Shown one piece after another: positions 1-8,887 of a stretch of DNA of 64,000 nucleotides. The translations under genes were made by a program, and so were the position numbers. The stretch is from positions 1 through 64,000 of the forward strand of contig NZ_BJZP01000024.1 in NCBI RefSeq assembly GCF_007992095.1, in the 5' to 3' direction. The first letter of the stretch is position 1. Each line of letters opens with the position of its first letter. Source of the stretch: Paenirhizobium naphthalenivorans. Its GTDB lineage: Bacteria; Pseudomonadota; Alphaproteobacteria; Rhizobiales; Rhizobiaceae. A model generated the notes under the pieces. The model was given only the letters and a program-made list of their open reading frames with translations. It ran no database searches and was not told where the DNA came from.

Positions 1-218
1 CCGGGGAAGTTGCCCTCCCCGACGCGGATGTTCCGTAACTCGCGTTGCCACAGCCTCAAGCCATCCAGTCAGATGATCAAGATCGTCTGTGATATACCTG
101 CACAGTTCAAATTAAACTTGCTAGTTTGAACAACCATAGAAAATTGTAACGACATATAACGTCAACACTCGCATCATCCGCGCTTTTCTCGGCAAATACC
201 TATAGAAATGCGACAAAA
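1..218. other. Left-edge non-coding or truncated region
   Basis: No gene could be called here. A plus-strand frame stays open from base 1 to a TGA near base 129, so the tail of a gene cut by the window edge is possible, but nothing in its translation is recognisable. From about base 110 the DNA becomes AT-rich and grades into the AT-rich orphan gene that follows. Confidence 0.3.
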
Positions 219-779
219 ATGGAATCCGGCCAGATGAGAACGCTTGATAAGACACTGTGCAGGCATGCCTTTGATGACGCTGTTGTCGCTATAGCTCGAC
301 TCGCGGCATTTTCAACATCTCGTAGCCTCAAAGCAATCGGTCATGGCGAGTATTATACGATCTCGGCAGATCTTTGCAAAAAAGATCTCTTGATAGCGGC
401 GATATCCGTTAGGAAATTATCAGAAATAACAAGCACATCATCTACACTAAAGAATAATTCAGTTCGCTTTCTGGAAAACAAAACACAACAAAAATTGGCG
501 TCATCAATATCTGTTTGGGATCTAATCGGAAACATAATTCATGGTGTCGAATTGGAGATAATAAAGAACATAGGCATGTTTATGTTCGCCTCCACAGATC
601 CATTGAGAGCAATGAATAGCACAGACGAAATCGACGCTGCAGTTATCATAAAATCTGACAAATTTGATCGTCGAGCATTTAAACTCAATGATCTAATTTC
701 CCACGTAAACACTTATATCGAGGAAGCCAACGACGAGATGGCAAAGCACCGTATCTTTTTGGGCAGTGGGTACGAATAG
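219..779 (+). CDS. AT-rich hypothetical protein, 186 aa
   Basis: I do not recognise this protein. It is a soluble-looking 186-residue chain with no signal peptide, no convincing membrane span and no known catalytic motif; the middle is rich in Ser, Thr, Lys and Asn and the C-terminal third looks helical. Its codons favour A/T at the third position (many aat, aaa, ata), unlike every neighbouring gene, which suggests recent acquisition. The start is uncertain: the ATG at 219 lacks a clear ribosome binding site and an in-frame ATG at 234 is equally possible. It converges on ilvC with only 35 bases between the stops. That it is translated is inferred only from the long open frame in AT-rich DNA. 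Confidence 0.55.
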   Translation: MESGQMRTLDKTLCRHAFDDAVVAIARLAAFSTSRSLKAIGHGEYYTISADLCKKDLLIAAISVRKLSEITSTSSTLKNNSVRFLENKTQQKLASSISVWDLIGNIIHGVELEIIKNIGMFMFASTDPLRAMNSTDEIDAAVIIKSDKFDRRAFKLNDLISHVNTYIEEANDEMAKHRIFLGSGYE

Positions 780-797
780 GCCGGGAAAATCCCGGCC
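779..797. terminator. Hairpin between convergent genes
   Basis: A perfect 8-base stem (ggccggga / tcccggcc) with an AAA loop lies between the stop of the orphan gene and the stop of ilvC. There is no T-run on either side, so its function as a shared terminator is inferred from position. Confidence 0.45.
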
Positions 798-814
798 TAA
801 ACGGTACTAGAGAA

Positions 815-2553
<1,739 letters not shown>

Positions 2554-2560
2554 CTCTTAA

Positions 2561-2605
2561 GTACCGTACGGTACGGTTCTGTTTAAAGAGGAAAAACCGT
2601 ACAGT
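2561..2605. promoter_or_regulatory. Palindromic operator plus second copy for the TetR regulator
   Basis: GTACCGTACGGTAC at 2561-2574 is a perfect 14-base palindrome just upstream of the TetR start codon. A near-copy of its core, ACCGTACAGT (one mismatch to ACCGTACGGT), follows at 2596-2605. Paired palindromes at this place are typical of TetR-family autoregulatory sites. Binding is inferred from position and symmetry only. Confidence 0.65.
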
Positions 2606-2788
2606 CAAGAGGTCGATCAACCCCGCCGGATCGGACGTCGACTACAAGGCGGACGAGGCATCACTTTTTTTTGAGAGCGGGCAATAAGGGCCTTTTGACA
2701 AACGTTTCCACGACTTCTGGAACAAGCTATCCATATGTTTTTGTGCAATTTTCTTTTCGCATAGAAAGTCTTTCGGAGCTTGCAAGAT

Positions 2789-2880
2789 ATCGAACCGATT
2801 AGTTCGATTGTGCGCAATGTTCTATTGCCATCACCTCTGAACAGGTCCAAATACCCACTCATCGAACCAAACAGTTCGAT
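2789..2880. promoter_or_regulatory. Two inverted repeats ATCGAAC-N6-GTTCGAT upstream of small exported genes
   Basis: Perfect inverted repeats with identical 7-base arms and 6-base spacers occur at 2789-2808 and 2861-2880; their centres are 72 bases apart. A further half-site (GTTCGA) lies at 2885-2890. The downstream exported-protein gene starts at 2912. The arrangement looks like a dimeric regulator binding two sites on the same helix face. The regulator is unknown. Confidence 0.6.
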
Positions 2881-2911
2881 CAAAGTTCGAGACAATTCAG
2901 AGGATTTCATC

Positions 2912-3154
2912 ATGAAAATTGCAATCGCCGCCGCAATCGCCACCCTCGCCGCCGCACCGGCAGCTTTCGCGCTCCAGCCAATCCCGGGGTCGATCACCTA
3001 CAACGGTCACCAGGTACAACTCGAAAAGGCCCCTGCCGGCTCGAATTTCTACCGCGACTTCTTCGGTCCAAATGGCGAGCATGTGCACGAAACATACCAG
3101 GTCAACGCCGACCGCTCCGCATCACTCGTCTCGCGCGTCAGCTTCGACCGGTAA
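2912..3154 (+). CDS. Small exported protein, paralogue 1
   Basis: An 80-residue protein with a typical Sec signal peptide (MKIAIAAAIATLAAAPAAFA, probable cleavage after AFA). The mature part of about 60 residues contains LQPIPGSITYNG, a LEKAPAGSNF segment and an ETYQVNADRSASLVSR C-terminus. It has no cysteine and no known catalytic motif, and I do not recognise the family. A second copy with roughly two-thirds identity follows directly at 3250. The start is set by AGAGGA about 8 bases upstream and by the signal peptide; longer upstream frames would bury the signal sequence. Two inverted repeats lie just upstream and may control it. Confidence 0.8.
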   Translation: MKIAIAAAIATLAAAPAAFALQPIPGSITYNGHQVQLEKAPAGSNFYRDFFGPNGEHVHETYQVNADRSASLVSRVSFDR

Positions 3155-3249
3155 CCCCTCAGGGGCGCGGAACACATGCGCCCATGATGCCGCTTCGGGA
3201 GCGGGCCTGGAAAAGACCTGCCTCGATCCACCAACCAAGGAGACATATC

Positions 3250-3498
3250 ATGAAGACCCTTACCGCAACCGCCCTTATCGCTACGCTTCTCGGAGCCTCG
3301 TCCGCCCTCGCCCTCCAGCCGATTCCTGGCTCGATCACCTATAATGGCCATCAGTCACGGCTCGAAAAGGCACCGGCAGGCTCGAACTTCTTCCACACGT
3401 TCTTCGGTCAGAACGGCGAGCAGGTGCGCGAAACATACCAGGTCAACGCCGATCACAGCGTATCCCTCGTCTCGCGCGCCGTCGCCAACGACAAGTAA
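3250..3498 (+). CDS. Small exported protein, paralogue 2
   Basis: This 82-residue protein is a tandem duplicate of the preceding gene. It has a different signal peptide (MKTLTATALIATLLGASSALA) but a nearly identical mature region: LQPIPGSITYNGHQ, LEKAPAGSNFF, and ETYQVNADHSVSLVSRA. AAGGAG 5-10 bases upstream fixes the ATG. The mature halves are much better conserved than the signal peptides, which points to selection on the exported part. The function is unknown; a periplasmic or surface role is inferred from the signal peptide. It may be co-transcribed with the first copy, as only 95 bases separate them. Confidence 0.82.
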   Translation: MKTLTATALIATLLGASSALALQPIPGSITYNGHQSRLEKAPAGSNFFHTFFGQNGEQVRETYQVNADHSVSLVSRAVANDK

Positions 3499-3521
3499 AC
3501 CGGTCATGTGACCATAAAACG

Positions 3522-3547
3522 GGCTCCGAAGCGCAAGCTCCGGAGCC
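3522..3547. terminator. Hairpin downstream of the exported paralogues
   Basis: GGCTCCG (3522-3528) and CGGAGCC (3541-3547) form a 7-base stem with a 12-base loop about 25 bases after the second paralogue's stop. No T-run follows, so termination is tentative. Confidence 0.35.
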
Positions 3548-3642
3548 GTAACTCGGACAAGCAGGGTCCTCGGCCCACTTTTAGCCTTTGGCGAAAACGG
3601 CACCCGGCGTTATGCCTTCATCAGCCAAATGACCAAGGAGCC

Positions 3643-4038
3643 ATGCCGATGCAGCCGCGACGCCTCACCCTTATTCTCAGCCTTGCAATTCTGGCTGGTC
3701 CACAACTGGCCGCCGCCAAGGAAAACCGCTGTGGCTGGATCCAGAACCCGACGCCCGGCAACTATTGGCTCGACGACCGCGACGGTATGTGGGTCATGTT
3801 GACTCAAGGCTCGGACGAAGAGCCGCGCGGCTTCGAGAACTTCCCCGACATCTCTACCGGCGATTATGTCGCGAGCAATGGCAATTATGGCTATACTTGC
3901 GGCTGCATCCAGGCCGAGACGGAGCGCAACAAAGACCCGCAGGATGCCTCAGCCGGCAGGATTACCGCCATTTACGGGGTGAAGCTGCTGCCGTTGAAGA
4001 AATGCCTGGCGGATCGCAGCCTGCCGAAGCCGGAGTAA
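3643..4038 (+). CDS. DUF4087-like exported protein
   Basis: A 131-residue exported protein. A signal peptide at residues 1-25 (hydrophobic LTLILSLAILAG, then AAA) is followed by a mature domain with NRCGWIQNPTPGNYWLDDRDG near its start and a later cysteine pair in YTCGCI. These resemble the DUF4087 family of small secreted proteins, assigned from memory of the family pattern. Three cysteines in the mature part (RCGW, TCGC) plus one near the end (KKCL) suggest disulfides in the periplasm. AAGGAG just upstream fixes the start at 3643 even though the frame is open further upstream. It is the third small exported gene in a row; whether they share a transcript is unclear. Confidence 0.78.
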   Translation: MPMQPRRLTLILSLAILAGPQLAAAKENRCGWIQNPTPGNYWLDDRDGMWVMLTQGSDEEPRGFENFPDISTGDYVASNGNYGYTCGCIQAETERNKDPQDASAGRITAIYGVKLLPLKKCLADRSLPKPE

Positions 4039-4299
4039 TTCCGACGGCGTGATCCGATCGGCAGAACTAGCGAAGCCTGGCGCGCGGCATATGCCGAAGA
4101 ATCGACAACTTTTGAAGAGCCGGACTTTTAGTTGTTCCCGGCAACGGCAAGTCTTGCCTTCAGCTCGATCCGGACAGCCGCACCGGCGCGGTTTCGCTGT
4201 GTCCGCCGGGTTCCAGTTCGTCGGCGGAAAACGCCACACGGTGTTCGGTCGGCAACTTAACGGCCAGAGCCGGGCAGCAGGAGCAGTGGCAGCGGGCGC

Positions 4300-4704
4300 T
4301 CAAGCGTTGCGCTCGTCAAAGCTCCGCCGCGCTTCCTTGACGGCGAGATAGTTCGCCTCCGCCCAGTCGAGCAGGCCGCACAGGGCCGCAAACAGCGACT
4401 GCCCGAGTTCGGTCAGCCGGTATTCGACGCTCGGCGGCTTCGTCGGAAACACGGTGCGCAAGGCGTAACCATCACGCTCGAGGTCCCTCAATGTCTGCGT
4501 CAGCATCCGCTGCGAGATGTCCGGGACCAGCCGCCTGAGTTCGCCGAAACGATAGGGCTTTTCCGACAGCGCCAGCAGGATCAACGTCGACCATTTTCCG
4601 CCGATGTGATCAATGACGGTGCGCACCGGGCAGTTCTCCAGGCCCGGCCCGTCGCCGCTATATCCGGAAATCTTGGCTTGAAACCTTGTGATGGCGACGG
4701 TCAT
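4300..4704 (-). CDS. HxlR-family transcriptional regulator (QorR/YodB-like)
   Basis: A 134-residue winged-helix regulator. The N-terminal Cys at about residue 25 (ENCPVRTVIDHIGGKW) sits where the redox- or quinone-sensing cysteine lies in YodB, HypR and QorR proteins. The following FGELRRLVPDISQRMLTQTL and DGYALRTVFPTKPPSVEY segments are hallmarks of the HxlR fold. It is divergent from a quinone-reductase-like gene, the same arrangement as E. coli ytfH/ytfG. It therefore probably represses its neighbour until an electrophile or quinone modifies the cysteine (inference). A short inverted repeat (AGGCA/TGCCT) lies just upstream of its start. Confidence 0.88.
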   Translation of the reverse strand: MTVAITRFQAKISGYSGDGPGLENCPVRTVIDHIGGKWSTLILLALSEKPYRFGELRRLVPDISQRMLTQTLRDLERDGYALRTVFPTKPPSVEYRLTELGQSLFAALCGLLDWAEANYLAVKEARRSFDERNA

Positions 4705-4726
4705 GGCGGTTCCCTGTCGGTTCGCT

Positions 4727-4744
4727 AGGCACTAAAAACTGCCT
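4727..4744. promoter_or_regulatory. Candidate HxlR operator in the divergent intergenic region
   Basis: AGGCA at 4727-4731 and TGCCT at 4740-4744 form an inverted repeat with an 8-base A-rich spacer, 23 bases upstream of the HxlR start and about 100 bases before the divergent reductase gene. Its role as the shared operator is inferred from position. Confidence 0.35.
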
Positions 4745-4844
4745 CCTTTACAATGCTGGGTCAATTCCCAATTTAGCCTAACTCTCATTTTGAGAGCACC
4801 AATTCATTCGGCGGCTAAGCCCGCCACTGCTGAAGGAAAAGACC

Positions 4845-5726
4845 ATGAGCAAGATCCTCGTCACCGGCGCCTCCGGTCATCTCGGCCGTCTCGTCATCCA
4901 GAACCTGACAGATGCCAACAAGGTGGCGCCATCCGGCATCGTCGCCGCGAGCCGCGACCCCGGCAAACTCGCAGACCTCGCCGCACGCGGGATCGAAACC
5001 CGGCGCGTGGATTTTGACGACGCATCCAGCCTCGCAAACGCCTTTGCCGGCATTGACCGCCTCCTCATCATCTCGACCGACGCACTCGACCGCCCTGGCC
5101 GTCGCCTGGAACAGCACACAGCGGCCGTTGCGGCAGCCAAGGCCGCCGGCGTCGGCCGGATCTTCTACACCTCGATGCCGAAACCCGAGACCAGCCTCGT
5201 CAGCTTTGCCCCGGATCACGCAGGAACCGAGAAAGCGATCGAGGAAAGTGGCATCCCCTACACGATCTTTCGCAACGGCTGGTACATGGAGAACCTGTTG
5301 ATGAGCCTGCCGCAGTCGCTCGCAAGCGGACAGTGGTACAGCGCGGCAGACAAGGGCAAAAATGCCTATGTGGCGCGCGCCGACATCGCCGCTGCGATCG
5401 CAGGCGGTCTGGCAAATCCGGAAAGCGGCAATGCCATTTACACGTTGACGGGCTCCATAGCCCTATCAACCGAAGAAATCGCAGCGCTCGTCACTGATGT
5501 GAGTGGCAAGCCGCTCACCGTCGTCCACCTGAACGACGAGCAGCTCGCTGGCGGGATGAAGAGCGCCGGCGTTCCCGATTTCCTCATTCCGATGCTGATC
5601 TCGTTCGAGACGAACACCCGGGCCGGCGGCTTCGACGTCGTGACCGACGATGTAAAGAAGCTATCCGGCCGGGCCCCGCTGGACCTCAAGAGCTTCCTCG
5701 AAGCCAACAAGGACACACTCGCCTGA
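4845..5726 (+). CDS. NAD(P)H-binding oxidoreductase, QorB/NmrA-like
   Basis: A 293-residue atypical short-chain dehydrogenase of the NmrA/QorB type. The N-terminal TGASGHLGR (residues 7-15) is the dinucleotide-binding glycine motif. The long AYVARADIAAAIAGGLA and GNAIYTLTGS segments are characteristic of the YtfG/QorB quinone reductases, which reduce quinones with NADPH as a detoxification step. Length agrees with that family. It is transcribed divergently from an HxlR regulator that probably controls it. AAGGAA upstream supports the ATG at 4845. The substrate is inferred, not shown; another NmrA-type function is possible. Confidence 0.85.
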   Translation: MSKILVTGASGHLGRLVIQNLTDANKVAPSGIVAASRDPGKLADLAARGIETRRVDFDDASSLANAFAGIDRLLIISTDALDRPGRRLEQHTAAVAAAKAAGVGRIFYTSMPKPETSLVSFAPDHAGTEKAIEESGIPYTIFRNGWYMENLLMSLPQSLASGQWYSAADKGKNAYVARADIAAAIAGGLANPESGNAIYTLTGSIALSTEEIAALVTDVSGKPLTVVHLNDEQLAGGMKSAGVPDFLIPMLISFETNTRAGGFDVVTDDVKKLSGRAPLDLKSFLEANKDTLA

Positions 5727-5772
5727 GGCTGTTCGTGCCCGGCCATCGTTTTTGATGGCATCATCACTGAAG

Positions 5773-5794
5773 CCGGCGCGACGGCTCGCGCCGG
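5773..5794. terminator. GC-rich hairpin between convergent genes
   Basis: A perfect 9-base stem CCGGCGCGA / TCGCGCCGG with a 4-base loop sits between the oxidoreductase stop and the pdxJ stop. A weaker hairpin with a T-rich loop (GCCATC/GATGGC, 5742-5759) precedes it. Together they probably insulate the two convergent genes. Confidence 0.5.
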
Positions 5795-5802
5795 ACAACA
5801 TC

Positions 5803-6555
5803 TCAGGCCAACTGGCCGCAGGCGCGGCGGAAACGGCGCACAGTCTCTGCAAAGCCGAATTCAAGCGCATCGGCGGTCAACCCATGGCCGATCGACACTT
5901 CGGCGAGGGCGGGAATGCGTTGCATCAGTGCCGGCAGGTTGGCGACGGTCAGATCATGGCCGGCATTGACCGCGAGACCGACGGCAAGCGCGGCATCGGC
6001 AGTACGACCGAGCAGATCAATCTCCCGCGCCGCCTTCTCCGGATCGTCATAACAGCCACCGTAAGGGCCGGTGTAGAGTTCGATCCGATCGGCACCCGTC
6101 GCCCGTGCCTTTCTCGTCGCATCGACATCACCGTCACCATCAGCAAACAGCGAGACCCGCATGCCCTTGGACTTCAGACGGCCGACCACCTCGGTCAGGA
6201 AGGACTGGTGTCCGGTGAAATCCCATCCGTGATCGGACGTCGCCTGGCTAGGATCGTCCGGCACAAGCGTGACCTGTTCAGGCTCTGTCGCCTCGCAGAG
6301 CAGGAGGAAATCCTCGCTCGGATACCCCTCGATGTTGAACTCGGCCTGCGGGAACGAATCGTCGATCAGAGCCCGCAGCACCGGCAAATCGCTGAAACGG
6401 ATATGCCGCTGGTCGGGGCGCGGATGAACAGTCAGGCCACTGGCACCGGCCTCAAGAGCGATCCGACCGAAACGAGCAACATCCGGCCAGGGCAAATCGC
6501 GGCGATTCCGAAGCATGGCGATGGCGTTCAGATTGACGGAGAGCTTGGCAGGCAT
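5803..6555 (-). CDS. pdxJ: Pyridoxine 5'-phosphate synthase
   Basis: This enzyme condenses 1-deoxy-xylulose 5-phosphate with 3-amino-2-oxopropyl phosphate to give pyridoxine 5'-phosphate, the last ring-forming step of DXP-dependent vitamin B6 synthesis. The 250 residues match the family. Visible landmarks are [12 protein letters not shown] at the N-terminus, [12 protein letters not shown] with the catalytic His at about 44, FNIEGYPS with a Glu at about 76, [16 protein letters not shown] and VNAGHDLTV with the second catalytic His. It stands alone on the minus strand; no acpS or era neighbour as in enteric bacteria. Confidence 0.96.
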   Translation of the reverse strand: MPAKLSVNLNAIAMLRNRRDLPWPDVARFGRIALEAGASGLTVHPRPDQRHIRFSDLPVLRALIDDSFPQAEFNIEGYPSEDFLLLCEATEPEQVTLVPDDPSQATSDHGWDFTGHQSFLTEVVGRLKSKGMRVSLFADGDGDVDATRKARATGADRIELYTGPYGGCYDDPEKAAREIDLLGRTADAALAVGLAVNAGHDLTVANLPALMQRIPALAEVSIGHGLTADALEFGFAETVRRFRRACGQLA

Positions 6556-6879
6556 CGGAAATATCCATGAGAAGGCTTCATTCTGGTTTCATTTAGGCGA
6601 TACCGACCGGGAAGGCCAACGAGAATCGCACATACGTCCATTGAGGAAACTGATGGATGGCCCCGCTGGGCGCCAAATTCGGCCTCTACGCTCCCTAATC
6701 TACGGTATTGACAGCGTTTTCTGAGGAGAACGTTGAGATTCGCTTTGTGTCATCCGTCACAGTCGCTAAGTTGATGAACAGAAGCGCCGCGACACCGCCT
6801 AGCCGTGCCGAGAAAGGGCGAACCAGACCACCTCAAGACAACTGAGACGCGAGGCGACAGCAAACCGGATGGAGACGCA
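6556..6879. other. Intergenic region between divergent pdxJ and the 345-aa gene
   Basis: About 324 bases without a supported gene. A TTGACA element at 6708-6713 resembles a -35 box on the plus strand, but no convincing -10 follows. It presumably holds the pdxJ promoter and that of the downstream gene. No repeat or RNA structure stood out. Confidence 0.4.
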
Positions 6880-7917
6880 ATGAACCACGACCGGCGCATC
6901 GAAACCGAGAAGATCAGCCGGGCGCTTGCGGCGATCCTGTCCAGCCAAACTTTCGCGCGTTCGGAGAGGTTGCGAACCTTCCTCAAATTCGTCGTCGAAC
7001 ATGAGCAGCTCGGCCTCGCCCATCAGATCAAGGGTTACACGATCGGCATGGACGTCTTCAGTCGAGACGGCGTGCTCGATCCTGGAGTTGAGGCGCTGGT
7101 CCGGGTGCAGGCCGGCAAGCTCAGGCGGCTGCTTAATCTCTATTATGCCGACGAAGGACGAAATGATCCCGTCCGCATCCGCATTCCGCTCGGCGGTTAC
7201 GTCCCGGTCTATGAGGTGCGGGCGGACGTCCGGCGCACGCTTGAAAGCGCAGTGGCCGGCCTCCCCGCCGCGGAAGGGGATCTGGACGGTGCGATCCGCA
7301 TAGACCGGCCGACTGGTGCTGGCAGCGACCACCAACCCGGACGTGGTCAGCCTGCTCAGACCCCCGACGATCAATTGCCAGACCTTCCGCAGATCCATAT
7401 TGTGATCAGTTCAACGAGCGACTGGCGCGCGAGAACTTTCGAGAATGCACTACGATTCTTGGAGACGAGACTCTGCGCCTTGAGTCTGGCCCCGCTGCGA
7501 TCTCCCTTCCCGGCCGAACCCCGATGCCTTGATTTCCTGCTCAAGCTGGATTCGGCGCACGGCACCGGCCCGCTCCGTGCCCGCCTCGTGCACCCCGCCA
7601 CCGGCGCAACGATCTCAGCGCAATCGCGTCCCGCCGCGGGCTCGGCCAGCAGCCGTCAGGTCGCCGCCTTCGCCAACCTGTTCGGCGCGCAGACTATGAC
7701 GCTTAGCGGGGAGATCTATGCGTTCTGCAGCGAAAATGGTATTTCGACGCCGCTAATGGACTCCCTTGAGGCGACATATCATTACAGACTCGAGAACTCG
7801 CATGACGCGTACCTCGAAGCGAGCCGCCACCAGCAGCGCCTCGTCCACCCCCAGAGGCTACCTGCTTTCATCACTGAGTTGTCTGACCTCCTGGCCCTGA
7901 CAATCCGCCAATCCTGA
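6880..7917 (+). CDS. Protein with the N-terminal domain typical of cyclase/TPR regulators, effector lacking
   Basis: A 345-residue protein. Residues about 5-115 (FARSERLRTFLKFVVEHE, IKGYTIGMDVFSRD, EALVRVQAGKLRRLLNLYY, RIRIPLGGYVPVYEV) match a domain I know as the N-terminal module of many rhizobial adenylate cyclase/TPR proteins; it looks like a winged-helix DNA- or protein-binding unit. Those proteins continue into a membrane span and TPRs, but here the remaining about 220 residues show neither, nor a cyclase signature. The ATG at 6880 is favoured because GGAG lies 5 bases upstream; an in-frame start at 6805 is less well supported. A regulatory role is inferred only. Confidence 0.65.
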   Translation: MNHDRRIETEKISRALAAILSSQTFARSERLRTFLKFVVEHEQLGLAHQIKGYTIGMDVFSRDGVLDPGVEALVRVQAGKLRRLLNLYYADEGRNDPVRIRIPLGGYVPVYEVRADVRRTLESAVAGLPAAEGDLDGAIRIDRPTGAGSDHQPGRGQPAQTPDDQLPDLPQIHIVISSTSDWRARTFENALRFLETRLCALSLAPLRSPFPAEPRCLDFLLKLDSAHGTGPLRARLVHPATGATISAQSRPAAGSASSRQVAAFANLFGAQTMTLSGEIYAFCSENGISTPLMDSLEATYHYRLENSHDAYLEASRHQQRLVHPQRLPAFITELSDLLALTIRQS

Positions 7918-8102
7918 GCCACCTTCGGCTTGACGATAGCATTTGCCAAACCGTCAAATGCGGACTAGTCTTGTTCATTCGCATATTAAAACACAACTGT
8001 GGGTGGACGCAGCATAACAGCGCAGGGGGATGCGCTGGGCCTTGTCCTTTGCGAAAGCCGTTAGAATTGCAGACTAGATGCAACGCTAGACAGGGAGAGG
8101 TC

Positions 8103-8798
8103 ATGGCGGACGGATCGGAACACCTGCAGAAAGACAGCCATCGCCCCTTAGCCCCCCCTGCGGGGGCCATCCACCTTCCAGACATCCCGCTGCCGCGCGA
8201 CATGCCGGCAGAGCCCATCCCGATTGCCGACATGGCCGAGATCTTCGGCATCACCCACCGCACGCTTCACTTCTACGAGGAAAAAGGCCTGATCTCTGCC
8301 CAACGCATCGGTCTGATGCGGGTCTACGGCCACTCGGACATCGCCCGCATGGCGCTGATCAACGCCTGCCGCGAGATTGGCATGCCGGTAGCCGGGATCC
8401 AGGATCTGCTTGAAGCACTGAGATCGGCGAACTCCACCGCCGAAGCCAACCGGATTTTTGAGGACGCGCTCCTCGCTCGCAAGCGCGAACTGACTGCCGA
8501 TCTTTCGACCATTCATAGACAATTGCAGCAACTCGCGTCGCTCGTGTCGCATGGCGTTATCGACGGACCAGTCGACCGCGCTGCCCTGCCCGACGACACC
8601 ATTGCGCTAACCGAGCTTGAGCGCCGCTGCGTCGAACTGATGGCCGAAGATTATACGCCTGCGCGCGTGGCACACGCCCTGTCGCTGACCAGTTCGCAAG
8701 TCGAAACGCTGGAGACGGCGATAATCCGCAAACTCGATGCCCACAACCGCTTCCAGGCAGTCGCCAAGGCTGTCCTGCTGGGCTTGGTCGCATCATGA
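8103..8798 (+). CDS. MerR-family regulator with a C-terminal LuxR-like HTH
   Basis: A 231-residue hybrid regulator. Residues about 38-110 form a MerR DNA-binding domain (IADMAEIFGITHRTLHFYEE, then KGLI and RVYGHSDIARM). A helical linker of the usual MerR coiled-coil type follows. Residues about 168-228 look like a LuxR/GerE helix-turn-helix: ALTELERRCVELMAEDYTPA, a short turn, then IIRKLDAHNRFQAVAKAVLLGL. No cysteines for metal binding occur in the MerR linker. GGAGAGG just upstream supports the ATG at 8103. The DUF4405 membrane protein follows on the same strand and is the likely partner or target (inference). The inducer is unknown. Confidence 0.85.
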   Translation: MADGSEHLQKDSHRPLAPPAGAIHLPDIPLPRDMPAEPIPIADMAEIFGITHRTLHFYEEKGLISAQRIGLMRVYGHSDIARMALINACREIGMPVAGIQDLLEALRSANSTAEANRIFEDALLARKRELTADLSTIHRQLQQLASLVSHGVIDGPVDRAALPDDTIALTELERRCVELMAEDYTPARVAHALSLTSSQVETLETAIIRKLDAHNRFQAVAKAVLLGLVAS

Positions 8799-8887
8799 AC
8801 AATACTTGGGCTTTGTCAAAAATGACGACGATTTAACGGGACATGGCAGCTGGACGATATTAACTGTTGGACGAAAACAACAAACAG

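Noticed and set aside
5752..6570. A 272-codon plus-strand frame opposite pdxJ
   Set aside because: pdxJ is complete on the minus strand; this frame is its shadow.
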